Below are positions 33,495 to 40,770 of a stretch of DNA of 49,830 nucleotides, piece by piece. The position numbers and the translations under genes were made by a program. Origin of the DNA: an uncultured Bacteroidota bacterium (GTDB lineage: Bacteria; Bacteroidota; Bacteroidia; Bacteroidales; P3); NCBI GenBank assembly GCA_902762805.1, contig CACWPQ010000021.1:1-49830 (forward strand), in the 5' to 3' direction. Within the stretch, counting starts at the first letter, position 1; every line of letters starts with the position of its first letter. The notes under the pieces were generated by a model. That model searched no databases. It was not told the origin of the DNA and saw only the letters and a program-made list of their open reading frames with translations.

Positions 33495-34741
33495 ATTTCT
33501 ACGCCGTTGAGGAAAACACGCTCGACTTTGTTCTCGCCGTAGGCGTAGGGCATGTAGGAGTAGGAGGGTATGGGTTTGGAGATGAAGAAGTTGGCACGCT
33601 TGCCGACGGCGATGGTGCCGAGCTCGCGGCTGACGTCCATGGCGTAGGCGGTGTTGAGGGTGACGGCGTTGAGGGCCTCCTCGGGCGTGAGGCGGTAGCG
33701 GATGCAGGCCATGGAGAGGATGAGCTGCATGTTGAAGGAGGGGGAGGTGCCGGGGTTGTAGTCGGAGGCCATGGCGACGGGCAGGCCGGCCTGGATCATC
33801 TGGCGCGCCGGCGAGAGGGGCAGTCCGAGGAAGAAGGCGCATCCGGGGAGGATGGTGGGCATGGTGTCGGAGCCTTTCAGGCACTCGATTTCGGCATCGC
33901 CCATCTGCTCGAGGTGGTCGACGGATATGGCATTGTATTTCACTCCCACCTGGACACCGCCCGAGACGGCCATCTCGTTGGCGTGGATTTTGGGGCGCAT
34001 GCCGTGCTTGATGCCGGCTTCGAGGATGCGCTCGGTGTCGGCGACGGTGAAGAAGCCCTGGTCGCAGAAGACGTCGATGAAGTCGGCGAGCCCCTCGTCG
34101 GCCACGCGCGGTATCATCTCGTTGATAACCAAGTCGACATAGTCTTCCTGGTGGCCGCGGTACTCCATGGGGATGCCGTGGGCGCCGAGGAAGTTGGACT
34201 TGATGGTCAGGGGCGAGGACTCTTTGAGGCGGCGGATGACGCGCAGGAGTTTGAGCTCGCTCTCGGTGGAGAGGCCATAGCCGCTTTTGATTTCGATGGC
34301 GCCGGTGCCGAGGCGGGCGACCTCGTCGAGGCGCTGGCGTGCCATGTCGTAGAGTTCCTGCTCGGAGGCTGCGGCCGTGGCGCGGGCGGAGTTGAGGATG
34401 CCGCCGCCGCGCTTGGCGATTTCCTCGTAGGAGAGGCCGCGGATTTTGTCGACGAACTCCAGCTCGCGCGAGTTGGCGTAGACGAGGTGGGTGTGGGAGT
34501 CGCAGAAGGTGGGGAAGACCATGCGGTCCGTGGCATCCACTTCTCTTTCCACTTTCCACTTTCCGCTTTCCGCTTTCCACTGTTCCATCGTCCCGAAGGC
34601 TTTGATTTTGCCGTCTTCGACGAGGAGGTAGGCGTCCTTGACGGTCTCCAGCTGCGCCATCTCGCTGCCGCAGGCGCGGAGCTTGGGCTGGCCGGATTCG
34701 ACCTGGACGAGTTCTTTGATATTTTTAATGAGGGTCAGCAT
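33491..34741 (-). CDS. hutI: Imidazolonepropionase
   Basis: This 416-residue amidohydrolase opens the imidazolone ring in histidine degradation, giving N-formimino-glutamate. The metal site motif is [18 protein letters not shown], with [47 protein letters not shown] and [15 protein letters not shown] further on; all are typical of HutI. The peptide [11 protein letters not shown] near residue 55, in the N-terminal beta region before the metal site, comes from a heptanucleotide array. Other hut genes are absent nearby. The gene begins 3 bp after the PIN toxin gene and overlaps lolD by 4 bp, an odd mixture for one operon. Confidence 0.94.
   Translation of the reverse strand: MLTLIKNIKELVQVESGQPKLRACGSEMAQLETVKDAYLLVEDGKIKAFGTMEQWKAESGKWKVEREVDATDRMVFPTFCDSHTHLVYANSRELEFVDKIRGLSYEEIAKRGGGILNSARATAAASEQELYDMARQRLDEVARLGTGAIEIKSGYGLSTESELKLLRVIRRLKESSPLTIKSNFLGAHGIPMEYRGHQEDYVDLVINEMIPRVADEGLADFIDVFCDQGFFTVADTERILEAGIKHGMRPKIHANEMAVSGGVQVGVKYNAISVDHLEQMGDAEIECLKGSDTMPTILPGCAFFLGLPLSPARQMIQAGLPVAMASDYNPGTSPSFNMQLILSMACIRYRLTPEEALNAVTLNTAYAMDVSRELGTIAVGKRANFFISKPIPSYSYMPYAYGENKVERVFLNGVEI
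34545..34579 (-). repeat. In-frame heptanucleotide array in hutI (CTTTCCA/G x5)
   Basis: Five tandem heptamers (CTTTCCA, CTTTCCA, CTTTCCG, CTTTCCG, CTTTCCA on the plus strand) encode [11 protein letters not shown] with a seven-residue period, without breaking the frame. Confidence 0.93.
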
Positions 34742-34744
34742 GTT

Positions 34745-35152
34745 CTATTGTTTTTCTTTGATAAAGTCTTGTAGTCTTTGCACCCTGACAAACGGGAAAT
34801 CTGTCTCATTGAGCACATTGAAATGTTTGTCGTTGGAGACAATCAGCTCCGCACCACCACAGATGGCGCAATCGACAAACTTGTTGTCGTCAGGGTCGGC
34901 TTCGATTAATCCGAAGCGCCATGTGGGCGTCACTCGGAGAAGGTTGGGTTTGTTGATAAGCGTTTTGATGATAGCCTCTGCGAAGGGATGATTGGTTTTT
35001 ATGGAAATTATCTCCTCGTATTCTGCCAATATCTCGTTCGACACACTAAACTCGATGCGTTCCTCGAGGAAATCGGTCCATACAGAATGGTAGACACTCT
35101 TGGATGGGAGAATGGCTACCAAGCAGTTGGTGTCAAGGACGATACGTCTCAT
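34745..35152 (-). CDS. PIN-domain toxin (COG1569-like)
   Basis: This 135-residue protein starts at MRRIVLDTNCLVAIL; an upstream ATG would overlap the preceding gene by 28 bp and is less likely. The acidic PIN residues are visible: Asp in VLDTN, Glu in NEILAEYEEI, Asp in ADPDDNKFVDCAI and SNDKHF. Such proteins are putative RNases of type II toxin-antitoxin systems. The gene starts with ATG overlapping the TGA of the antitoxin gene by one base (TGATG), the usual coupling. hutI follows 3 bp downstream, so the toxin and the metabolic gene appear cotranscribed. Confidence 0.85.
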   Translation of the reverse strand: MRRIVLDTNCLVAILPSKSVYHSVWTDFLEERIEFSVSNEILAEYEEIISIKTNHPFAEAIIKTLINKPNLLRVTPTWRFGLIEADPDDNKFVDCAICGGAELIVSNDKHFNVLNETDFPFVRVQRLQDFIKEKQ

Positions 35153-35382
35153 CAGGCTTTGGCGTGTGGCGTTCTCCAATGTTCATCGAGCATTTTTTCG
35201 ATGGCTTCACCGTCAAGCGTGCCCGAATCCCACAGGCGGTCGGCCTCGCGCTGCACCACTTGGGCATAGAATGCAGACAAGACACTCTTCAACTCGTCCA
35301 TCATGCCGTCAGTCGGACAGTGGTCGAACATCTCCAGCAGATGAATCTGCGTAGGGTTGAGGCTTTTTCTAGTGGCTATCAT
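35152..35382 (-). CDS. Antitoxin partner of the PIN toxin
   Basis: This 76-residue protein (MIATRKSLNPTQIHLLEMFD, then MMDELKSVLSAFYAQVVQRE and ending HWRTPHAKA) matches the small proteins that precede PIN toxins in Bacteroidota: a short N-terminal strand, an LxxxQ-type helix and an LKxVLSAFYAQ segment. The antitoxin function is inferred from its size, position and one-base overlap with the toxin. The start at 35382 is set by a -7 box at 35401-35409; the longer frame upstream crosses into the thioesterase gene and is rejected. Confidence 0.8.
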   Translation of the reverse strand: MIATRKSLNPTQIHLLEMFDHCPTDGMMDELKSVLSAFYAQVVQREADRLWDSGTLDGEAIEKMLDEHWRTPHAKA

Positions 35383-35400
35383 AGCAGGTTGAATTTGGTT

Positions 35401-35409
35401 GCAAAGATA
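35401..35409 (-). promoter_or_regulatory. -7 promoter box for the toxin-antitoxin/hutI/lolD operon
   Basis: TATCTTTGC on the minus strand, 18 bp before the antitoxin ATG. A second similar TATTTTGC lies just upstream (about 35412-35419). Confidence 0.6.
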
Positions 35410-35450
35410 CGCAAAATATTTCACATGGGAGAAAAAAGTCAACCTTGCAG

Positions 35451-35834
35451 TCAACTTTTCTCTTGCAGTTTGGCCATGAAGCGCGCCGTGTCTATGACGA
35501 AGCGCTCGTGGGTGCCCTCGCCGATGGGGCCTGCCTCGTCGTAGGCCTTGACGCGGAATACCAGCCGGCGGCGGTCCACCTCGATGAGTTCGCTGTCGCA
35601 CCAGACGCGGCGGCCGATGGGTGTGGCCGAGGTGTGGCTGATGCTGACGAGTGTGCCGACGGTGCCCTGCCCCTCGTCGAGGTGCGGCAGCACGCTCTCG
35701 TAGCAGGTCTGCTCCACGAGGGCCACCAGCATGGGCGTGGCGAAAACGTCCACCAGCCCGCTGCCGACGCGCGCGGCGCTCATGGCGGGGGTTACAATCT
35801 GTTCATGATGTCCTTTGATTCCGGGTTGTAGCAT
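35451..35834 (-). CDS. FlK-like hot-dog thioesterase
   Basis: This 127-residue protein shows the fluoroacetyl-CoA thioesterase-like pattern: ATPMLVALVEQTCYESVLPH near residues 32-51, TVGTLVSISHTSATPIG, then VWCDSELIEVDRRRLVFRV and EGTHERFVID. The conserved Thr, Glu and His of the FlK active site appear present (TPML, VEQT, ISHT). The likely role is hydrolysis of small acyl-CoA; the natural substrate is unknown and fluoroacetyl-CoA is unlikely. It starts 1 bp after the stop of the next gene upstream and ends the ruvB operon. Confidence 0.82.
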   Translation of the reverse strand: MLQPGIKGHHEQIVTPAMSAARVGSGLVDVFATPMLVALVEQTCYESVLPHLDEGQGTVGTLVSISHTSATPIGRRVWCDSELIEVDRRRLVFRVKAYDEAGPIGEGTHERFVIDTARFMAKLQEKS

Positions 35835-35835
35835 A

Positions 35836-36447
35836 TTATTTGAGATTGTGTTTTTGAAGATATTTCTCCCTGACGCGCTGGCTCAGCCACCCCATCAGGA
35901 ATGTCACGCTGTCATTGTAGGGTATGAGGTGGTCGTCTCGGAGGATTTCGGTGCGCTCCTCGGCGGTCATCGGGCCGCTGTAGAAATTATAGCCGAAGAA
36001 GTATTCGTCGAATGGACCGCCATACATGTAGTGTATCTGCGTCTGGCGGCGGTCGAGGCTGACTCTGATGCCGATGCAGCCGATGGCCTTCAGCCGCTGG
36101 CAGATGGTGTCATGCTCGGCTGTGGTCAGCCCTACGGCTTGCAGCAGGGAGTCGCGGTCGTGAACGTGGATGCCGAATCTGAGTGTGTCAGCAGAGCCGC
36201 AGGCGCGTACGTACAGGCCTTCGTCGCCATTGGGAAAGAGATGCAGCCACAGATAGGCGCTATCGTCCACGGCGCGGTTGGCGTAGGCTGCCAGCTGCTC
36301 CATCTCGCTATGGTGCTTTTTGTAGAAGCGTTCCATCTTGCCGATGGAAACAGGGGTGTAGATATACCGCCATAGCAAGAACAGACATACCGTCCCTACC
36401 GCAAACAGTGTAACTATTGTCCAGAGAAAGACTTTCTTGGTCTTCAT
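35836..36447 (-). CDS. Membrane-anchored protein of unknown function
   Basis: This 203-residue protein has one N-terminal transmembrane or uncleaved signal segment (about residues 7-27, FLWTIVTLFAVGTVCLFLLW). The polar rest (e.g. YANRAVDDSAYLWLHLFPNG, HYMYGGPFDEYFFGYNFYSG) is probably periplasmic. I recognise no family. It begins immediately after the stop of the 36448 gene and ends 1 bp before the thioesterase gene, so it belongs to the ruvB operon. Confidence 0.7.
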   Translation of the reverse strand: MKTKKVFLWTIVTLFAVGTVCLFLLWRYIYTPVSIGKMERFYKKHHSEMEQLAAYANRAVDDSAYLWLHLFPNGDEGLYVRACGSADTLRFGIHVHDRDSLLQAVGLTTAEHDTICQRLKAIGCIGIRVSLDRRQTQIHYMYGGPFDEYFFGYNFYSGPMTAEERTEILRDDHLIPYNDSVTFLMGWLSQRVREKYLQKHNLK

Positions 36448-36945
36448 TTATCGCTGAATGATGATGGCCGGCGGCTGGTTCTGCTGGCGCTCGCGGTCGC
36501 TGAAGCGGGTGCCATTGGCGGTGATGAACTGACGCACGGCTTCGGGGTCGAGCTGGCGGTTTTTAATCAGACGGTTGCGGGCCACCAACTTGGCGACGGA
36601 CTCCTCCTTGGGCGAGAAGGGCGAGTCGACTTCGGCCACCTCGTCGCTGCCGCGGAAGGAGAAGACGAGGTAGGCCGTCGGCGTGCCGTCGGGGAACTCG
36701 CGCGAGGTGCGCTCGCGGTCGGTGAAGCTCTCCTGCCGCACGGTGATGAGCAGGTCGTCGTTGGCGTCCACGATGGTGAAGACGCATTCCGAGCTGAGCA
36801 GCTTGCAGCCCTCCTTCTCGATGTAGGCGACGGTGTCGCCGTTGACAATCATCTCGCCGTCTTTGCCGACGGAGACTTTCTGGCGCTGCGCGAAGGCTGT
36901 CGCGCCGACGGCCAGCAGCAATGCTATGAGCAGTGTGTCTTTCAT
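36448..36945 (-). CDS. Secreted protein of unknown function
   Basis: This 165-residue protein has a signal peptide (MKDTLLIALLLAVGATAFAQ). The mature part begins RQKVSVGKDGEMIVNGDTVA, has a GCKLLSSECVFTI segment, and ends in a charged NGTRFSDRERQQNQPPAIII tail. A periplasmic location is inferred; no family recognised. It starts 4 bp after the ruvB stop and is adjacent to the next gene without a gap. Confidence 0.72.
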   Translation of the reverse strand: MKDTLLIALLLAVGATAFAQRQKVSVGKDGEMIVNGDTVAYIEKEGCKLLSSECVFTIVDANDDLLITVRQESFTDRERTSREFPDGTPTAYLVFSFRGSDEVAEVDSPFSPKEESVAKLVARNRLIKNRQLDPEAVRQFITANGTRFSDRERQQNQPPAIIIQR

Positions 36946-36949
36946 ATAC

Positions 36950-37972
36950 CTAAAAGAGTTCCTGTTGGTTGCCGTTCTGTTTTATCTTGCCCAGGTGCTG
37001 GTAGGCGAGCATGGTGGCTTCGCGGCCGCGGGGGGTGCGCATGAGGTAGCCCTCCTGGATGAGGTAGGGCTCGTAGACTTCCTCGACGGTGCCGGCGTCC
37101 TCGCTGACGGCGGTGGCGATGGTGTTGAGGCCGACGGGGCCGCCGCGGAACTTGTCGATGATCGTGGTCAGGATGCGGAGGTCCATGTCGTCGAGGCCGT
37201 TGCGGTCCACATTGAGGGCCTGGAGGGCATAGCGAGCGATGTCGAGGGTGATGGTGCCGTCGCCTTTGACCTGGGCGAAGTCGCGTACGCGACGCAGGAG
37301 GCGGTTGGCGATGCGGGGGGTGCCGCGGCTGCGGCGGGCAATCTCGATGGCGCTCTCGGAGGTGATTTTCACCTGCAGGAGGCCGGCCGAGCGGTTAACA
37401 ATCTTGGTAAGCGTCTCTGAATCATAGTATTCGAGGCGGCAGTTGATGCCGAAGCGGGCGCGCAGCGGGGCGGTGAGCATGCCGCTGCGGGTGGTAGCGC
37501 CGATGAGGGTGAAGGGTTTCAAATTCAGCTGCACGGAGCGGGCGGCGGGGCCGGACTCGATCATGATGTCGATGCGGAAGTCCTCCATGGCGCTGTAGAG
37601 GTACTCCTCTATCACGGGCGAGAGGCGGTGGATCTCGTCAATGAAGAGGACGTCGTTGGGCTGGAGGGAGGTGAGGAGGCCGGCGAGGTCGCCGGGCTTG
37701 TCGAGGACGGGGCCGGAGGTGGTCTTGATGCCGACGCCGAGCTCATTGGCGATGATGTTGGAGAGGGTGGTCTTGCCGAGGCCCGGGGGGCCGTAAAGGA
37801 GCACATGGTCGAGGGGTTCGCCACGCTCCTTGGCGGCGCGGACGAAGACTTTGAGGTTCTCCACCACCTGGTGCTGACCGGCGAAGCTGTCGAACCCCGA
37901 AGGGCGCAACGCACGCTCTAACTCTTTCTCTTTCGCGGAGATAGAATGGCTATCGAGATTATCATTTCTCAC
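36950..37972 (-). CDS. ruvB: Holliday junction branch-migration helicase RuvB
   Basis: This 340-residue AAA+ ATPase drives RuvAB branch migration. It has the family's [19 protein letters not shown], Walker [19 protein letters not shown] (~58-75), Walker [17 protein letters not shown], sensor 1 [20 protein letters not shown] and a C-terminal winged-helix domain ([33 protein letters not shown]). Length is normal. It heads a minus-strand operon with two unknown envelope proteins and a thioesterase. A -7 box lies at 38017-38025. Confidence 0.97.
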   Translation of the reverse strand: MRNDNLDSHSISAKEKELERALRPSGFDSFAGQHQVVENLKVFVRAAKERGEPLDHVLLYGPPGLGKTTLSNIIANELGVGIKTTSGPVLDKPGDLAGLLTSLQPNDVLFIDEIHRLSPVIEEYLYSAMEDFRIDIMIESGPAARSVQLNLKPFTLIGATTRSGMLTAPLRARFGINCRLEYYDSETLTKIVNRSAGLLQVKITSESAIEIARRSRGTPRIANRLLRRVRDFAQVKGDGTITLDIARYALQALNVDRNGLDDMDLRILTTIIDKFRGGPVGLNTIATAVSEDAGTVEEVYEPYLIQEGYLMRTPRGREATMLAYQHLGKIKQNGNQQELF

Positions 37973-38016
37973 TGGTTCAACTGTTTATAAGGTGTTCGAG
38001 ACCTTCGGTTCATGGT

Positions 38017-38025
38017 GCAAAGGTA
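38017..38025 (-). promoter_or_regulatory. -7 promoter box for ruvB
   Basis: TACCTTTGC on the minus strand matches TAnnTTTGC, 44 bp before the ruvB ATG. No clear -33 box. Confidence 0.55.
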
Positions 38026-38185
38026 AGTTTTTTTGCCGACATAGCCAAACAAACCTTCCGCACACACCGCAACTCGCAGTCCCACAGCGAGATACAACCC
38101 AAGTACAAAAATTGCCCCAAAACCGCAAAACCGCCCCATTCCCCGCCATCCGCAACCCCATGGTTCACAGCAGCTTGAAGTGTAT

Positions 38186-38215
38186 AGGTTTTGCCTTGGT
38201 TCTGCCTCTCCAGGG
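38186..38215 (-). repeat. Dispersed 11-bp-periodic element, copy D (diverged)
   Basis: On the minus strand it reads CCCTGGAGAGGCAGAACC then AAGGCAAAACCT. It differs from copies A-C at two or three positions (TAG to TGG, GCAGAACC to GCAAAACC). It is the only intergenic copy not placed at a gene end. Confidence 0.85.
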
Positions 38216-38324
38216 CATCTCTTGGAGGGTTGGGAGATTAGACGTAAAAAGAAAAAAATCCACTCCGTTGCAATAAAACAATTCGATGCGCGTTATAACA
38301 GAAATTAACAAAAAAATAGCAAGC

Positions 38325-39164
38325 ATGAAACCAATCATAGTCGGCACCGACTTCTCCGAAGGCTCCTATGTGGCGCTCGAACTGGCCATCGACGTGGCCA
38401 ACCGCTTCCAGAGCGACATCATCCTCATCTGGGCCCGCCGCGAGAAACTGCTCTTCGACGGCGAGCAGCTGAACATCATGACCAACCTGGCCGAGGACAA
38501 GCTGCAGACCCTCTGCGAGAAATACCAGCCTGCCATGAAGCACGGCAAGCTGCGCTGGCAGATCACCAGCGGCAAGGTGGCGCCGGCCCTGGCCACGACA
38601 GCCACACGCGAGCTGGCCTCGATGATTATCATCGGCACCAACGGCGCCTCGGGCTTCGAGAAATACTGGATGGGCAGCCAGGCGGTGCGCATCGTGCAGG
38701 ACTCGCCCTGTCCCGTGCTCACCGTGCGCCAGGGCTACGACTTCCACAAGCAGCTGGAGCGCATCGTGGTGCCCATCCGCGTCAACGCCAACTCGCGCCA
38801 GAAGGTGCCGCCGGCAGCCTCGATGGCCAAAATCTTCGGCTCGGAGGTGCATATCCTCGGCCTGCTGGACCTGAAGGAGGAGGAGGCCTCGCTGCGCACC
38901 TACGTGCAGCAGTCGATGGACTACCTTGAGAAAGAGGGCGTCAAGTACCACTTCGACATCCGCCCCTACTCCAACTACTGCGACACGGTGCTCAACTACG
39001 CCGATGACATCAAGGCCGACCTGGTGGTCATCAATACCGAGCAGGACCACATCATCAGCCAGATATTCCTCGGCACCAACGCCCAGCAAATCGTGCACCG
39101 CTCGCAGATACCGGTGCTCTGTATCCACCCGGCCGACTTCATCAACGTGTCGGCGAAGATCTGA
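38325..39164 (+). CDS. Tandem universal stress protein (UspA family)
   Basis: This 279-residue protein starts at MKPIIVGTDFSEGSYVALEL; the ATG 13 codons upstream gives a poor N-terminus. It has two UspA domains (about 1-140 and 150-275). The first keeps the ATP-binding pattern IIGTNGASGFEKYWMGSQAV (GxxG, about nine residues, G-S). The second is more diverged (VVPIRVNANSRQKVPPAASM, ADLVVINTEQDHIISQIF). It is cytoplasmic and probably nucleotide-binding; role in stress survival is inferred from the family. A hairpin element separates it from the next gene. Confidence 0.88.
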   Translation: MKPIIVGTDFSEGSYVALELAIDVANRFQSDIILIWARREKLLFDGEQLNIMTNLAEDKLQTLCEKYQPAMKHGKLRWQITSGKVAPALATTATRELASMIIIGTNGASGFEKYWMGSQAVRIVQDSPCPVLTVRQGYDFHKQLERIVVPIRVNANSRQKVPPAASMAKIFGSEVHILGLLDLKEEEASLRTYVQQSMDYLEKEGVKYHFDIRPYSNYCDTVLNYADDIKADLVVINTEQDHIISQIFLGTNAQQIVHRSQIPVLCIHPADFINVSAKI

Positions 39165-39179
39165 CGGCCTCACCCCCAG

Positions 39180-39202
39180 CCCCTCTCCTGGGAGGAGAGG
39201 GG
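39180..39202. repeat. Hairpin element between UspA and flavoprotein genes
   Basis: CCCCTCTCCT (39180-39189) and AGGAGAGGGG (39193-39202) form a perfect 10-bp stem with a 3-nt loop, preceded by CTCACCCCCAG. It lacks a T run, so it is more like a dispersed palindrome than a terminator. Confidence 0.8.
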
Positions 39203-39215
39203 AGCAGAATGCACT

Positions 39216-40586
39216 ATGGAATACGATGTTATAGTGGTTGGCGGTGGTGCGGCAGGTCTGATGGCCGCCGTGGTGGCTGCCGGGCGCGGCAAGCGTGTGC
39301 TGCTGCTGGAGAAGATGGACCAGTGCGGACGCAAGCTGCGCATCACCGGCAAGGGGCGTTGCAACCTGACAAATACCAACCCTCTCCGAGACACGCTGCC
39401 CCATATCGGCTCCTCCTCCGCCGGCGCCACCAAGAAGCCCGGACAGACTGGCGGCGTATGGCTCCGCAACGCCTACGGACGCTTCTTCAACCAGGAGCTG
39501 ATGGACTTCTTCGAAAGCCGAGGCGTGGAGCTGACCGTGGAGCGCGGCAACCGCGTATACCCCGCCAGCGGCAAGGCGCTGGACATCTTCCTCGCCCTCA
39601 TCGGCGAACTGGAGCAGAATCCCAACGTTACCATCCGCAAGAACGCCACGGTGAAGTCCGTAGGGACACGGTGCGCCATGTCCGAAGCAAACTATTCGAC
39701 CACAGCGGACGCGGCACGCCACGTCCCTACAGAGGCAACATGCGTAATCCTGCAAGGAGGCGAGCGCATCCCTTGTCGCCATATCATCCTCGCCACCGGC
39801 GGTCTCTCCTACCCCACCACCGGCAGCACCGGTGCCGGCCACCGCATGGCCAGCGAACTGGGGCACACGGTGATAGAGACCGTGCCCTCGCTCGTAGCCC
39901 TGCGCTGCGAGGAACAGATACCCGAGGAGTTGGTAGGCTTCCAGCTGAAGAACGTACAGCTGTCGCTCTTCAGCTCCTCCCCTACGCTAGGGGAGGGGGA
40001 CCGCCGCGAAGCGGTGGTGGAGGAGTGTGTCTTCCGCTCCGGCATCGGCGAGATGACCTTCACCGAAGACGGCCTGGGAGGCCCCATTGTCCTATCCGCC
40101 AGCCGTATAGCCAGCCGCCCCCTGCACGGAGGGCAGCCACTGACCGCGCGCCTGGACCTCAAGCCGGGTCTCACTCACGAGCAACTGGACCGCCGCCTGC
40201 AAGCCGACCTCAACGCCAACGGCACGCGCATCTTCAACGATGCCCTGCGCCTCTGGCTGCCCGCCGAGCTGATACCGCTGGCGCTGAAACAACTGCACAT
40301 CGAGTACTACAAGCGCCTGCACCAAATCACCGGCGAGGAACGGCGCCGACTGCGCGACTGGCTCAAAGGTGCAACCTTCACGCTGACAGGCACACGCGAC
40401 TGGAACGAGGCCATCGTTACCCAGGGCGGTGTCTCCCTTTCCGAAGTGAACCCCAAGACGATGGAAAGCCGGCTGGTGAGCGGCCTGTATATAATAGGTG
40501 AACTCCTCGACCTCGACGCCGACACCGGCGGCTACAACCTCCAGATAGCCTTCTCCACCGCCCACGCCGCCGCCGAAGCGGTGTAA
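39216..40586 (+). CDS. HI0933/YhiN-family FAD-dependent oxidoreductase
   Basis: This 456-residue flavoprotein starts MEYDVIVVGGGAAGLMAAVV (Rossmann GGGAAG). It carries the family signatures KMDQCGRKLRITGKGRCNLT, RVYPASGKALDIF, ILATGGLSYPTTGSTGAGHR, GEMTFTEDGLGGPIVLSASR and the C-terminal GLYIIGELLDLDADTGGYNL. Its physiological reaction is unknown; the family resembles NAD(P)-linked flavin oxidoreductases. Two hairpin elements are inserted in frame: residues ~148-172 (VGTRCAMSEANYSTTADAAR) and ~254-270 (SSPTLGEGDRREAVVEE). Both lie between conserved motifs, so the protein may still fold. Confidence 0.92.
   Translation: MEYDVIVVGGGAAGLMAAVVAAGRGKRVLLLEKMDQCGRKLRITGKGRCNLTNTNPLRDTLPHIGSSSAGATKKPGQTGGVWLRNAYGRFFNQELMDFFESRGVELTVERGNRVYPASGKALDIFLALIGELEQNPNVTIRKNATVKSVGTRCAMSEANYSTTADAARHVPTEATCVILQGGERIPCRHIILATGGLSYPTTGSTGAGHRMASELGHTVIETVPSLVALRCEEQIPEELVGFQLKNVQLSLFSSSPTLGEGDRREAVVEECVFRSGIGEMTFTEDGLGGPIVLSASRIASRPLHGGQPLTARLDLKPGLTHEQLDRRLQADLNANGTRIFNDALRLWLPAELIPLALKQLHIEYYKRLHQITGEERRRLRDWLKGATFTLTGTRDWNEAIVTQGGVSLSEVNPKTMESRLVSGLYIIGELLDLDADTGGYNLQIAFSTAHAAAEAV
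39660..39730. repeat. In-frame 71-bp inverted-repeat element
   Basis: The ends GTAGGGAC (39660-39667) and GTCCCTAC (39723-39730) are perfect inverted repeats. The 25-bp arms match at 19 positions, and all six differences are transitions. The element is translated within the flavoprotein without a stop. Confidence 0.85.
39976..40023. repeat. In-frame hairpin element of about 48 bp
   Basis: CCTCCCCT (39976-39983) pairs with AGGGGAGG (39989-39996) and is followed by CCGC/GCGG (40001-40014) and TGGTGGAGG. It is translated as SSPTLGEGDRREAVVEE inside the flavoprotein. It resembles dispersed bacterial palindromes seen elsewhere. Confidence 0.8.
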
Positions 40587-40608
40587 GAACCCTGGTTATG
40601 CACCATAG

Positions 40609-40759
40609 TTAATAATGAACAATCCTTACGCCACCTGACGTGGACACCCGACGGCGATGCCCCTGCCATGCAGAACGAGGCCACCACGTTCCACGAGGCG
40701 ATGCGGGCGCCCTGAATATTTCCAACCTCCCGGCTAGAAATATATTGGTTCATTATTAA
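40609..40759. repeat. Short element with 12-bp terminal inverted repeats
   Basis: TTAATAATGAAC (40609-40620) and its exact complement GTTCATTATTAA (40748-40759) bound 151 bp between the flavoprotein and the TonB-receptor gene. The interior is GC-rich with no obvious gene. No target-site duplication is visible, so a MITE-like origin is only possible. Confidence 0.5.
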
Positions 40760-40770
40760 TCAACACAATC

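Larger units (their letters stand above)
37973..38324. other. Divergent intergenic region between ruvB and the UspA gene
   Basis: This 352-bp gap holds the ruvB promoter box (38017-38025, minus), a C-rich tract of no obvious meaning (about 38060-38160) and a copy of the dispersed element (38186-38215). The AT-rich leader of the UspA gene follows. No tRNA, small gene or clear plus-strand promoter was found. Confidence 0.6.

Noticed and set aside
35383..35601. N-terminal extension of the antitoxin frame
   Set aside because: The extension is Arg/Gly/Pro-rich, overlaps the thioesterase gene and lies upstream of the -7 box.
38060..38160. Possible tRNA or small RNA in the ruvB-UspA gap
   Set aside because: No cloverleaf, no T-loop signature and no terminator; only a C-rich tract.
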